Shown here one piece after another: positions 46,749 through 55,431 of a stretch of DNA of 64,000 bases. Source of the DNA: an uncultured Bacteroidota bacterium (GTDB lineage: Bacteria; Bacteroidota; Bacteroidia; Flavobacteriales; Flavobacteriaceae); the NCBI GenBank assembly GCA_902602415.1, contig CACKQW010000005.1, forward strand, positions 42,519 to 106,518, given 5' to 3'. The translations under genes and the position numbers were made by a program. A model generated the notes under the pieces. It was not told where the DNA came from. It saw only the letters and a program-made list of their open reading frames with translations, and did not search any database. The stretch's first letter is position 1; each line of letters starts with the position of its first letter.

Positions 46749-46931
46749 ATGCTACTATATCTTTTACCTAATGCATTAAGTCCAGGCTCAATTGTTATTA
46801 TAGTTATAGCCGCTCTCATCCTATTTGGAGGGGGTAAAAAAATTAGTGAATTAATGCGTGGCACCGGAAAAGGGATCAAGGAGTTTAAAAAGGCTCTTAA
46901 AGACGATGAAGAGCAAGAAGAAAAAGATTAA
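46749..46931 (+). CDS. tatA: Sec-independent protein translocase TatA/TatE
   Basis: The pore-forming small subunit of the twin-arginine export system. The 60-residue protein has one short N-terminal membrane helix (about 14-26) ending in the FGGGKKI hinge, then an amphipathic helix (ISELMRGTGKGIKEFKKAL) and an acidic tail DDEEQEEKD. This is the usual TatA plan; TatA and TatB are hard to separate, but the short tail favours TatA. It overlaps the end of the convergent DUF4837 gene by 4 bases. A good promoter match lies directly upstream. Confidence 0.93.
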   Translation: MLLYLLPNALSPGSIVIIVIAALILFGGGKKISELMRGTGKGIKEFKKALKDDEEQEEKD

Positions 46932-47881
46932 AACTTAATTGATTTAAAAATAGCTTCAAGCTCAAAAATATAATCCCTTTTTGTTGTTCCTGGAGAATAA
47001 ACAAATCCTTCTAAAATATAAAACTCTTCTGAATTATTTCTGTGAGCAATTATGTGGTTTAAAAAAGGCCCCGCCATAAACTGATCTTTAACTTCCCAGA
47101 TTCCACGAGTTTCTATTACTTTCAAGCTTTCTGTTAATCGAAATGCCTTTGTTTTAGGGGTGTATCCTTCATCAGTTGACATATATGTTTTTTCAGCAGG
47201 TCCTGGAATAAATTTTCTTGATATTGAATCTCTAATTGTATTGATATCTAGGCTTTTTTTATTTTTTATTTTAGAAATATAAAAATTTACACTACCCTTC
47301 TCCGTGTCTCTTCTGACCCATAAAAAATCTTCAGAGGATTTAGCAATCCGGTAGGATGATGAAAACAAGATTTCAAACCCAAACTTTTCTCTAATTAGAC
47401 TTGTTGGGTTTTTACTTTTGAGAACTCTTCTTTGTTTTTCAGATATTTCATTTGCATATAGCTTAGATAGCACTTTATCCTTATTGCTAGAAATTTGTTT
47501 AATTAACTTTTGTTTACTTACCGAGCTTAAGTCTACAATTAACTGTGGTTTTGCGTACTTATTTTTATAAGTTGCGAACCTTTCTTCACTGGAAAGGCCT
47601 ACTTTTAAAATAGTTCGTGAATTTTTCGCAAAACCTGAAAAAACAGATGTTGGAATTTGCTTTAAGTCAAAGATGGGCTCCATTTGAGGCAATCCGTAAA
47701 TAGGGTAAGCGAACTCTTTTCTTATTAAATCCCCAATTTCAGAACTCCACAGATCATCGTCTATAACAACTGAAATTGAATTAATTGTTCCATTAGACTC
47801 TGGCAACAATAACTCAGAATTGTTTTCTTTACATGAAAGAATAAGAATTAAAAAAGTAAAAAAAACAAATCGAGTCTTCAT
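46928..47881 (-). CDS. DUF4837 family lipoprotein
   Basis: A 317-residue lipoprotein with signal MKTRFVFFTFLILILSC (lipobox ILSC, Cys17). The mature part includes NGTINSISVVIDDDLWSSEIGDLIRKEFAYPIYGLPQMEPIFDL, typical of DUF4837, and ends with FMAGPFLNHIIAHRNNSEEFYILEGFVYSPGTTKRDYIFELEAI. The family is found in Bacteroidota next to tatA, lytic transglycosylase and pgk genes, as here. The function is unknown. It lies 16 bases after the transglycosylase gene on the same strand. Confidence 0.85.
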   Translation of the reverse strand: MKTRFVFFTFLILILSCKENNSELLLPESNGTINSISVVIDDDLWSSEIGDLIRKEFAYPIYGLPQMEPIFDLKQIPTSVFSGFAKNSRTILKVGLSSEERFATYKNKYAKPQLIVDLSSVSKQKLIKQISSNKDKVLSKLYANEISEKQRRVLKSKNPTSLIREKFGFEILFSSSYRIAKSSEDFLWVRRDTEKGSVNFYISKIKNKKSLDINTIRDSISRKFIPGPAEKTYMSTDEGYTPKTKAFRLTESLKVIETRGIWEVKDQFMAGPFLNHIIAHRNNSEEFYILEGFVYSPGTTKRDYIFELEAIFKSIKF

Positions 47882-47897
47882 AATTCAAAAATAAAGT

Positions 47898-49037
47898 TTA
47901 ATTCTTTGGAATTTTTTTTGGAAATATTATAATCTTTTGATTTTCCCTAATCTGGTCTGTAGACAAGTTGTTCCATTTTTTTATTTGGGAAACGGTAACT
48001 CCAAACCTATTGGCTATTTTACCTAGAAAATCACCATATTTTATCTTGTAAACTAGCTTAGAATTTATGGAAAAAAGGCTAGGTAAAGGTTTTTCTCTTA
48101 ATTCAAACTCTCTTCTTGCTAGCTCATAAATATCTTGTTCGCTATTTAAAAACTTTGAGCTAAGGCTGTCCGGAATATATATGTAGTTTTCCTGGCCCTC
48201 AACAACAGGTATGATTTTATGAACATAAGATGGGTTAAGATCAGTGAGTTTATCCTCAGAAATATTTAAAGCATTAGAAACTTGATGTATTGAAACCTTT
48301 TGTTTTATCAATACAGAGTCTGTTTTAAAAAAGTAATTTGAATCATTGTCAATGTTTATGCCATGCTCTTTTGCATACTCCAAGACATATATTGTAGCAA
48401 AAAAAGATGGAATATAATTTGCTGTTTCTTTAGGAAGGAATGGTCTAATATTCCAGTAATTTTGATAGCCTCCGGATCGTTGAATTGCTTTTGAAATAGT
48501 TCTTGGTCCTGCATTATATGATGCAACTGCTAGGTTCCATTCCTTGTGAATATCATAGAGTTTTTTTAAATATCGTACTGCTGCTGTTGTAGATTTGACA
48601 GGGTCCATTCGCTCATCAACATAACTGTTCATAACGAGACCATTTTCAACTGCTGTATAAAACATAAGTTGCCATAGGCCTGTAGCGCCAACTTTTGAAG
48701 TTGCAGTAGGGTTTAAGTTTGACTCAATAACTGGCAAGTATTTGAGCTCAACAGGAAGTTTTTCATTAGACAGCTTTTCGTGAAATAACGGTAAGTAAAA
48801 CTCTAAGTCCCTTTTACTTTTATTATAAAACTTTAATTTATATGTTAGCTGTTGAATAATCTTTTTTTCAACCTCTTCATTGTAATACAGCTCAATTAAT
48901 GTCTTTTGGTTTAGTTTTTTAAATCTTTCTTTTATAGTGTCCTTGTTTAAGTTGTGCTGTTCAAGGTGGGTTTGAGAAAATATAATGTTCTGCGAAAACA
49001 GAATAAAAAAACAAAAATTTAATAGCTTTTGAATCAT
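47898..49037 (-). CDS. Lytic transglycosylase with LysM (MltD-like)
   Basis: Cleaves peptidoglycan glycan strands. A signal peptide (about 1-21) is followed by an SLT domain with the catalytic Glu E105 in PVIESNLNPTATSKVGATGLWQLM, then AVASYNAGPRTISKAI and NYIPSFFATIYVLEYA. A LysM domain lies at about 330-376 (YKIKYGDFLGKIANRFGVTVSQIKKWNNL). A weaker LysM-like stretch is at about 245-290. The length of 379 suits the flavobacterial MltD form. Its start overlaps the pgk stop by 4 bases (ATGA). Confidence 0.93.
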   Translation of the reverse strand: MIQKLLNFCFFILFSQNIIFSQTHLEQHNLNKDTIKERFKKLNQKTLIELYYNEEVEKKIIQQLTYKLKFYNKSKRDLEFYLPLFHEKLSNEKLPVELKYLPVIESNLNPTATSKVGATGLWQLMFYTAVENGLVMNSYVDERMDPVKSTTAAVRYLKKLYDIHKEWNLAVASYNAGPRTISKAIQRSGGYQNYWNIRPFLPKETANYIPSFFATIYVLEYAKEHGINIDNDSNYFFKTDSVLIKQKVSIHQVSNALNISEDKLTDLNPSYVHKIIPVVEGQENYIYIPDSLSSKFLNSEQDIYELARREFELREKPLPSLFSINSKLVYKIKYGDFLGKIANRFGVTVSQIKKWNNLSTDQIRENQKIIIFPKKIPKN

Positions 49038-50212
49038 TGCAGGGCTTTAATTCCAGGCAAAACTTTACCTTCTAAACTTTCAAGCATGGCCCCTCCTCCT
49101 GTGCTAATAAAACTCATTTTGTCTTTGAGATTAAATTTTTTTACAGCTGCTACGGAATCCCCTCCTCCTACTAAGGAAAAAGAACCTTTTTTTGTAGCCT
49201 CAGCCACAGCCTCAGCGACAGCCCTTGTGCCGTTTTGAAAAGATGACATTTCAAAAACACCCATGGGGCCATTCCACAAGATTGTCTTGCTTTGTTTAAC
49301 AACATCAGAGAAACTTTTTCGTGTTTTTGCACCAATATCAAGGCCTTGCCAACCATCAGGAATATTTTGTATATCAACTTCTTTTTGTTTGTCACTATTG
49401 GAAAAACTTTTGGAAACAACGACATCTATGGGTAAAAATATTTTAACATTATTTTTTTTTGCCAGATTTAGTATCTCCTGACAGTCCCCCAAATTTTCTG
49501 GTTCACAAATTGAGTCTCCAACTTTTCCTCCTGAATTCAAAATAAATGTATATGCCATACCCCCTCCGATAACAAGATTATCTATAACTTTTAGCATATT
49601 TGCTATAATAGAAATTTTTGATGAAACTTTGGCCCCACCAACTATAGCAGTTACCGGTTTCTCTGGAGACTCTAAGACTTTTTTTAAAGATAAAATTTCT
49701 TTCTCCAACAACAGCCCTGCTGATTTCTCAGCAAAATACCTTGCAATTGTACTTGTAGACGCATGAGCACGATGCGTTGTTCCATAAGCGTCATTGATGT
49801 AGATATCTGCTAAAGATGAAAGTTCTTCAGCAAAGTTTTCATCTCCTGCCACTTCCTCTTTATAAAACCTTAAATTCTCTAATAATAAAACTTGTCCTGG
49901 CATCAATCTCTGCGAAGCTTTCTTAACCTCTGGGCCAACACAATCTTCCACAAAAATAACAACTAGGCCTAAAAGGCTTTCTAGTTCCCTTTTAATTCTT
50001 GCTAATGAGAGTTTTTTTTCCCTATTCTTGGGTCTTCCAAGATGCGACATCACGATACAAGAGCCGCCATTTTCTAGTACATAATTAATGGTTGGAATTG
50101 CAGCCAAAATCCTTGAATTATCAGAGATAGTATCACCGTCAAATGGGACATTAAAATCGACTCTTATCAATGCTTTTTTATTCAGAAATGAAATGTCTTT
50201 AATAGGGGTCAT
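49034..50212 (-). CDS. pgk: Phosphoglycerate kinase
   Basis: Glycolytic enzyme moving phosphate from 1,3-bisphosphoglycerate to ADP. The 392-residue protein has the N-terminal RVDFNVPFDG block (17-26), SHLGRPKN, LLLENLRFYKEE, INDAYGTTHRAHAST, AIVGGAKVSSKI in the hinge, TILWNGPMGVFEM and the nucleotide loop SLVGGGDSVAAV. Full length and all substrate blocks present. It precedes the lytic transglycosylase gene with a 4-base overlap and is divergent from holB. Confidence 0.98.
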   Translation of the reverse strand: MTPIKDISFLNKKALIRVDFNVPFDGDTISDNSRILAAIPTINYVLENGGSCIVMSHLGRPKNREKKLSLARIKRELESLLGLVVIFVEDCVGPEVKKASQRLMPGQVLLLENLRFYKEEVAGDENFAEELSSLADIYINDAYGTTHRAHASTSTIARYFAEKSAGLLLEKEILSLKKVLESPEKPVTAIVGGAKVSSKISIIANMLKVIDNLVIGGGMAYTFILNSGGKVGDSICEPENLGDCQEILNLAKKNNVKIFLPIDVVVSKSFSNSDKQKEVDIQNIPDGWQGLDIGAKTRKSFSDVVKQSKTILWNGPMGVFEMSSFQNGTRAVAEAVAEATKKGSFSLVGGGDSVAAVKKFNLKDKMSFISTGGGAMLESLEGKVLPGIKALQ

Positions 50213-50267
50213 ACTTATGGTTTCTGTGGCAAATATAATTCTTTATCTTTGTTTTGAACAATCTGGA

Positions 50268-51293
50268 ATGGCACTATCTCAATTACAAAAGTTTTGTGAA
50301 AACATCTCAGCGGGCAGAACTGCTTCTACCTACATGATTGTGGGAAGCGGCTTAGAGACTGCACATGCCGCATTAACCGTTATTCGTGCGATTTTTAGGA
50401 GCTCTTTTTCGGGGCTAAGCCTGCATGATCAAAAGATTGCCGTTGAAGCTTTGGAAAGAATTGCGCATCCGGATGTACATTTCTTTTATCCCACTAACTC
50501 CACCTCCAAAGTTAAAAAAGCTTCTTCGTCCGACTTTATAGAGGAGTGGCGAGCATTTTTAGAAAAAGGCAAAAGCTTATCTCTGAGCGAATGGTACTTA
50601 GAAATTGGGCTTGGCAATAAACAAGGCGTTATCAACATTGGCGAAGCGGAAAAAATATCGAAGTTATCTGCACTGAAATCATATCAAGGCGGTCCAACAA
50701 TATTTGTTGTATGGATGGCAGAAAAAATAAACATCAGTGCGTCCAATAAACTTTTAAAACTTTTAGAAGAGCCTCCTGAAAAAACTGTATTTATATTGTG
50801 TTGTGAAAGTGAGCATGCACTGCTTGAAACCATTTCTTCTAGATGTCAAAAAATAAACTTGAACTCCTCACAAAATCTTGATGTGGGCAAGCTTGCACAA
50901 CGCTTTGATAATCAGTTTGTTAAATGGCTAAGAGCAGCTTTCAAAGCCAATAAGGATAAAAAAGCAATTAATGAATTGCTTGCCTTTTCAGAATCAATTA
51001 GTAAAGAGACTAGGGAAGAGCAAAGGGCATTTCTATCGTACTGTAGTGAAATTTTTAGAGATAGCCTACACTACAGAACAAGAAGCGAAGATACCTCCAA
51101 AAAATATACAAATGAGCTAGACTTAAAAAAATTTGCTCCGTTCGTTAATGAGCTAAATATTAACGGCTTTTACCAAGTCCTTCAAAAAGCATTTGAGGAT
51201 ATTGGCAGAAACGGAAATCCAAAAATTATTTTTACTGATATTTCCATAGAACTAACAAGGCTGCTTCACAGAAAAACTTCGCAAGTTGAGTAA
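50268..51293 (+). CDS. holB: DNA polymerase III subunit delta'
   Basis: Clamp-loader stator subunit that helps load the sliding clamp. I take the ATG at 50268 (MALSQLQKF), giving 341 residues; an upstream extension of the frame would run into the start of pgk on the other strand. The AAA+ fold is degenerate, as usual for delta': no clear Walker A in YMIVGSGLETAHAAL, but sensor and linker blocks remain (INIGEAEKISKLSALKSYQGGPTIFVVWMAEKINISASNKLLKLLEEPPEKTVFILCC, SSRCQKI). The last codons overlap the TTG start of the lipid kinase gene (TTGAGTAA). Confidence 0.85.
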   Translation: MALSQLQKFCENISAGRTASTYMIVGSGLETAHAALTVIRAIFRSSFSGLSLHDQKIAVEALERIAHPDVHFFYPTNSTSKVKKASSSDFIEEWRAFLEKGKSLSLSEWYLEIGLGNKQGVINIGEAEKISKLSALKSYQGGPTIFVVWMAEKINISASNKLLKLLEEPPEKTVFILCCESEHALLETISSRCQKINLNSSQNLDVGKLAQRFDNQFVKWLRAAFKANKDKKAINELLAFSESISKETREEQRAFLSYCSEIFRDSLHYRTRSEDTSKKYTNELDLKKFAPFVNELNINGFYQVLQKAFEDIGRNGNPKIIFTDISIELTRLLHRKTSQVE

Positions 51294-52200
51294 GGGTTGG
51301 GCGGTGATAATAAATCCTAAAGCTAAGGCAGGAACTACGAAGAAAAAGATTTCAATTATAAAGCGTCTTCTTGATTCCGAAAAAATAAACTCTTCGTATT
51401 ACAAAACAAGAAGTGCTGGAGATGAAATAAATATTGTGAGGAGGGTGGTTAAAGATGGTTTTAGAAAATTTATTTGTGTGGGCGGGGATGGAACAATACA
51501 AAAAATTATTGCGGGAATTCAGATTCAAAAAGTCTGCGATCCAAAAAAAATTGTTGTTGGGATAATCCCCTTGGGTACAGGAAATGACTGGGCTAAGTCA
51601 ATTGAGGTTCCTTTAAACATAAAGGGGGCGATAAAAAAAATAAAGGAGGGGAAAACCAAAAAAAGGGATCTTGGCGTTGTTGTAATTAAGGACAAAAGGC
51701 AAATAAAAAAGAGGTACTTTATCTCATATTCTGGTGTTGGTTTTGATGCGTTTATGTTAAACAGGTTGCAGCCATATAAATGGTTGGGCAAATATGCTTA
51801 TTTGGCATGTTCGATAGCAAACTTTTGGTTTTATAAAAACACAAGGATTTCCGTAGAGGGAAAAAAATTTAGCTTGTCAAAAAATATTTTTTTGTGTGGT
51901 GTGGGGGTGTCGAAATATACCGGCGGGGGAATGCAAATAATTAAAAACCCCGCAGGCAACAATGGCCTTCTAAATTTAACCGTAGCGCACGACTTTACTA
52001 AAATAGACATAATTAAGAATTTATTTAATCTTTTTAACGGTACTATTTTTAACGATCGGAAAGTTTTGACTGTAGTTGATAGTAAAATTAAAATGGTGTC
52101 TAAAACTGGCTTTTTAACGTGTCATGGGGATGGCGAAATTTTTGGCAGTGGAAATTTGACCTTTTTTGTGCAAAGAAAACAAATTACCCACATTTGTTAG
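51286..52200 (+). CDS. Diacylglycerol/lipid kinase family protein (YegS-like)
   Basis: Phosphorylates a lipid such as diacylglycerol. The 304-residue protein has INPKAKAG near the N-terminus, the nucleotide motif GGDGTIQKI (about 66-74), IPLGTGNDWAKS, a SGVGFDAFM core, and a C-terminal beta domain with STGGGMQII-like KYTGGGMQIIKNP and HGDGEIF. All motifs of the DAGK catalytic fold are present. The start is TTG and overlaps the holB stop. It is convergent with the methyltransferase gene with a 4-base overlap. Confidence 0.92.
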   Translation: MSKGWAVIINPKAKAGTTKKKISIIKRLLDSEKINSSYYKTRSAGDEINIVRRVVKDGFRKFICVGGDGTIQKIIAGIQIQKVCDPKKIVVGIIPLGTGNDWAKSIEVPLNIKGAIKKIKEGKTKKRDLGVVVIKDKRQIKKRYFISYSGVGFDAFMLNRLQPYKWLGKYAYLACSIANFWFYKNTRISVEGKKFSLSKNIFLCGVGVSKYTGGGMQIIKNPAGNNGLLNLTVAHDFTKIDIIKNLFNLFNGTIFNDRKVLTVVDSKIKMVSKTGFLTCHGDGEIFGSGNLTFFVQRKQITHIC

Positions 52201-53030
52201 GTTTTTTCAAAAACAAACAAATTTGAGGAATATTGATTTGTAAACACTGCTTTTAAATTTGAAAAAAAGGCGACAAGAAAAGTGCTCAATATTGGCCGTC
52301 TAGAGTTTTTATTTATTTCAGACAAATAAGAAACATAAAAAGCATCAAGCAGCATGGGTTTTGAATAGCGAAAGGTCAAACCTCTTTTGACAAACATATC
52401 AATAATAGCTTTTTGATTAAAATGCCATAAATGTCTTGGTGTATCATAGCCGGCCCAAAAGGACTTATAAAATAGCGCATCATAGGATTCGTAGTTAGGG
52501 ACAGCCACAACCAGCCTTCCTTTTTCCTCTAACAAATCAACAAGCGCTTGTGAAGTCTGATGGATGTCATGTGTGTGTTCTAAGGAGTGCCACGCCGTAA
52601 TAATGCTGAATTGAAGTCCTTTTTTTTGAACATCAGAAAGCTGCTTGAAAACATTGCTGCTTTTTGTTGGAAGGACTGGCTCAACTCCAAAAGCACGAAT
52701 ATTCGATTCGGAAATACTTTGAATAAAAAATCCGTCCCCTGACCCAAAGTCCAACAAATTCTTACAACTGTTCAAGTTTAAATGCTTTTTTTTGAAAAAC
52801 AAATTTAGTTTCCTAGATGTCCTATAAATAAAGTTAAATCTTGAGCTCTTTTGAGAATGGTGAGATGTATATTTATCGGACTTGTAATACTTGTGTATTT
52901 TATCTTTTGATGGACTCGGTAAGGTTTTTAAAAGGCCAAAGTCAGAAGTTTTGGCAATAACAAACTCTTCATTTGAAACTAAAAAATCCTTTGTCTTGAT
53001 ATGTGTTTGCTGTTGTTCCACGTGAAACAT
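52197..53030 (-). CDS. Class I SAM-dependent methyltransferase
   Basis: A 277-residue protein with the SAM-binding motif LLDFGSGDGFFIQSI near 90-104, followed by AFGVEPV and the post-motif FSIITAWHSLEHTHDIHQT, where W-H-S-L-E-H is typical of the Methyltransf_23/UbiG-like group. The C-terminal half contains VVAVPNYESYDALFYKSFWAGYDTPRHLWHF. The substrate is unknown; relatives beside mnmG are common in flavobacteria. The start codon directly follows the mnmG stop (TAAATG). Its first six residues, MFHVEQ, are written by a parS palindrome, so these residues probably reflect DNA constraint rather than protein function. Confidence 0.88.
   Translation of the reverse strand: MFHVEQQQTHIKTKDFLVSNEEFVIAKTSDFGLLKTLPSPSKDKIHKYYKSDKYTSHHSQKSSRFNFIYRTSRKLNLFFKKKHLNLNSCKNLLDFGSGDGFFIQSISESNIRAFGVEPVLPTKSSNVFKQLSDVQKKGLQFSIITAWHSLEHTHDIHQTSQALVDLLEEKGRLVVAVPNYESYDALFYKSFWAGYDTPRHLWHFNQKAIIDMFVKRGLTFRYSKPMLLDAFYVSYLSEINKNSRRPILSTFLVAFFSNLKAVFTNQYSSNLFVFEKT
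53014..53029. promoter_or_regulatory. parS centromere-like site (ParB binding)
   Basis: The 16-mer TGTTCCACGTGAAACA fits the ParB recognition sequence TGTTNCACGTGAAACA. It overlaps the start of the methyltransferase gene and encodes its first residues (M-F-H-V-E-Q) on the minus strand. Such sites mark the origin-proximal part of chromosomes and load ParB/SMC. Confidence 0.7.
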
Positions 53031-54902
53031 TTACCTTCCCATATAAACGAGTAAAACCGAAATATCGTTGGGAGAAACACCGCTAATTCTAGACGCCTGG
53101 GATATAGTTTCTGGCTTGACTTCCAATAGTTTTTCAAGGGCCTCAGCACTAATTGATTTTACTTTTTTATATTCAAAGTCCTTGGGGATTCTCACTGATT
53201 CAAGCCTGTTTAACTTATCTGCATTTGCTTTTTCTTTTTCAATGTAGCCCCTATATTTAATTTGTATTTCTGCTTGGTCGCGCTCCTCTTTTGAATAGCC
53301 ATTAACAGAAAAATGCGTTTTTATTTCTTCAACCTCTTGCAGGTCTTTCAAACTAATGTTTGGTCTCGACAAAACTTTGTCTGATTTACAAGACTGTTTA
53401 ATTGTTGCCGACTTTTTAGAAGATAAAATAGGGTTAATTGTGTTTGGTGACACGCTTTGATTTTTTAAAAAGCGTATTAACGAGTCGGACCTTTGGGCTT
53501 TGTGCTCACAAGCCTTCATTCTCTCCTCGCTAGCAAGCCCTAAATCAAAGCTAAGTGGTGTGAGCCTTTGATCGGCATTATCTTGTCTTAACAGCATTCT
53601 GTACTCCGCTCTAGAAGTAAACATTCTGTAGGGCTCTTTAGTTCCCTTAGTTATTAAATCGTCAATTAAAACACCTATATATGCTTGGTCTCTCTTAAGA
53701 ACAAAAGGAGCATTGTTTCTAATCTTTTGCACTGCATTAATGCCCGCTATTAGTCCTTGGGAGCCTGCCTCCTCATAGCCGGTAGTACCGTTAATTTGCC
53801 CTGCAAAAAAGAGATTGTCAATTAACTTTGTTTCAAGAGAATATTTTAATTGTGTCGGCACGAAATAGTCATATTCAATTGCATATCCTGGTCTGAAAAA
53901 TTTTACATTTTCAAACCCCTCAACTTCCCTTAATGCCTTGTATTGAACATCTTCAGGAAGTGAGGTAGAAAAGCCGTTTACATAAACCTCTACTGTGTTC
54001 CAGCCCTCCGGCTCAACAAAAAGCTGATGTCTTTCTCTTTCAGAAAATCTGTGAATTTTGTCCTCAATAGAGGGGCAGTAACGAGGTCCTACAGACTTTA
54101 TCCTTCCATTAAACATGGGAGACCTATCAAAACCTGTTCTAAGCATGTCATGAACAATTGGGCTAGTGTAAGTCATGTGACAAGAAAGCTGCTTGTTCAG
54201 AGGTTTGGTTTCTGACAAATAGGAGAACTTTTGCGGGTCTTGGTCTCCAGGCTGCTCTATCATCTTATTGTAATTCAAAGATCTTCCATCAACTCTTGGC
54301 GGCGTGCCTGTTTTCATCCTGCCTGACTCAAAGCCTAATGAAACAAGCTGTTCTGTAATGCCGGTTGCGGCTTTTTCACCTGCTCTTCCTCCGCCAAAGT
54401 TTTTGTCTCCAACGTGAATGAGTCCGTTGAGAAAAGTCCCGTTTGTAAGGACAACAGACTTAGATTTAATTTTTTGGCCAAGACCTGTGACCACGCCAAC
54501 AAGAGCATTTTTTTCAATCCAAAGAGATTTAACCATGTCTTGGTAAAAATCTAAATTTGGAGTAGATTCAAGCATCTCTCTCCATATCTGGGCAAACATT
54601 GCCCTGTCATTTTGCGCCCGTGGGCTCCACATCGCAGGCCCCTTGGAAAGGTTAAGCATTTTGTATTGAATGGACGACTTGTCGGTAACGATAGCGCTAT
54701 ATCCGCCTAAAGCGTCAATTTCACGCACAATTTGACCTTTAGCAATTCCGCCCATAGCAGGGTTGCAGGACATCTGCCCAATAGTTTGCAGGTTCATGGT
54801 TACAAGCAGGGTGCTTGCCCCAAGGTTGGCCGAGGCTGCGGCAGCCTCACTTCCTGCATGACCGCCACCAACAACAATTACATCATATTCTTCTTTAAAC
54901 AT
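53031..54902 (-). CDS. mnmG: tRNA uridine-5-carboxymethylaminomethyl modification enzyme MnmG (GidA)
   Basis: With MnmE, makes cmnm5U at tRNA wobble position 34. I take the ATG at 54902 (MFKEEYDVIVVGGG), giving 623 residues, the normal size; a longer frame of 76 extra codons upstream lacks any conserved feature and crosses a parS-like site and the ybeY gene. The FAD motif is VVGGGHAGSEAAAASANLG at the N-terminus. Other hallmarks are SCNPAMGGIAKGQIVREIDALGG, GRSLNYNKMIEQ, FFAGQINGTTGYEEAGSQGLIAGINA and the C-terminal helical ISGVSPNDISVLLVYMGR. Two parS-type palindromes flank it. Confidence 0.97.
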   Translation of the reverse strand: MFKEEYDVIVVGGGHAGSEAAAASANLGASTLLVTMNLQTIGQMSCNPAMGGIAKGQIVREIDALGGYSAIVTDKSSIQYKMLNLSKGPAMWSPRAQNDRAMFAQIWREMLESTPNLDFYQDMVKSLWIEKNALVGVVTGLGQKIKSKSVVLTNGTFLNGLIHVGDKNFGGGRAGEKAATGITEQLVSLGFESGRMKTGTPPRVDGRSLNYNKMIEQPGDQDPQKFSYLSETKPLNKQLSCHMTYTSPIVHDMLRTGFDRSPMFNGRIKSVGPRYCPSIEDKIHRFSERERHQLFVEPEGWNTVEVYVNGFSTSLPEDVQYKALREVEGFENVKFFRPGYAIEYDYFVPTQLKYSLETKLIDNLFFAGQINGTTGYEEAGSQGLIAGINAVQKIRNNAPFVLKRDQAYIGVLIDDLITKGTKEPYRMFTSRAEYRMLLRQDNADQRLTPLSFDLGLASEERMKACEHKAQRSDSLIRFLKNQSVSPNTINPILSSKKSATIKQSCKSDKVLSRPNISLKDLQEVEEIKTHFSVNGYSKEERDQAEIQIKYRGYIEKEKANADKLNRLESVRIPKDFEYKKVKSISAEALEKLLEVKPETISQASRISGVSPNDISVLLVYMGR

Positions 54903-54907
54903 ATCAG

Positions 54908-54923
54908 AGTTCCACGTGGAACA
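54908..54923. promoter_or_regulatory. Second parS-like palindrome upstream of mnmG
   Basis: On the minus strand this reads TGTTCCACGTGGAACT, with a perfect 14-base palindrome core GTTCCACGTGGAAC. It lies 6 bases upstream of the mnmG start, in the gap after ybeY. It differs at one arm base from the site at 53014. Confidence 0.55.
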
Positions 54924-54939
54924 TTTTTGCAAATATAAA

Positions 54940-55362
54940 TTATTTATGCTTTTTGTTGAAAATAGCCAGAAAGTGATCCTCTTGCTTGCGCATCTCTTGC
55001 CTAGATTCTTTGCTTTTGTCATCATATCCAAGCACATGAAGCACAGCGTGTAAAAGAACCCTAACCACTTCATTTTCAGAGGATTGACTGTATCTTTTGG
55101 CGTTTTTGAGGACTTCCTCTGGACAAACAAATGCTTCTGCGCTTATTGCTTTATCAACAGAGTAATCGAAAGTAATCACGTCTGTAATAAAGTTGTGGTT
55201 GAGATGATCGTTGTTGACCTGCTGAATTTTTGCTTCCGAGACAAAATGGTAAAAAAACTTATCTATCGATTTTCCTTTAGAAACAGCAACAGTATTAATT
55301 AGTTCTGCAACTTCAGGCTCGTTATTCAAAAGGAAATCGGTATTATACGTAAAACGAATCAT
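54940..55362 (-). CDS. ybeY: rRNA maturation RNase YbeY
   Basis: Zinc-dependent endoribonuclease for 16S rRNA 3'-end maturation and ribosome quality control. The 140-residue protein has NHNFITDVITFDY and the metal helix LLHAVLHVLGYDD. H105 and H109 are present, but where the textbook motif HxxxHxxGyxH has a third His the sequence has D115. This substitution is common in Bacteroidota YbeY. It is upstream of mnmG with a 37-base gap and divergent from gltX. Confidence 0.93.
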   Translation of the reverse strand: MIRFTYNTDFLLNNEPEVAELINTVAVSKGKSIDKFFYHFVSEAKIQQVNNDHLNHNFITDVITFDYSVDKAISAEAFVCPEEVLKNAKRYSQSSENEVVRVLLHAVLHVLGYDDKSKESRQEMRKQEDHFLAIFNKKHK

Positions 55363-55371
55363 TTCTTAATA

Positions 55372-55379
55372 CAAAACTA
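55372..55379 (-). promoter_or_regulatory. Candidate -7 element (TAGTTTTG) of ybeY-mnmG
   Basis: Exact TAnnTTTG match on the minus strand, 9 bases upstream of the ybeY start. The resulting mRNA leader would be very short. Confidence 0.35.
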
Positions 55380-55431
55380 CATAATCAATTGAGAAATTAT
55401 TGTTTTATATTTGATAAAAATTCAACTTATT

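Noticed and set aside
50088..50267. Upstream part of the holB frame overlapping the pgk start
   Set aside because: It is antisense to the conserved N-terminus of pgk and has no similarity to delta' proteins.
54903..55130. Extension of the mnmG frame upstream of ATG 54902
   Set aside because: The extra 76 codons have no conserved feature, lie over the parS-like site and overlap ybeY in another frame; the FAD motif follows directly after the ATG at 54902 as in other MnmG.
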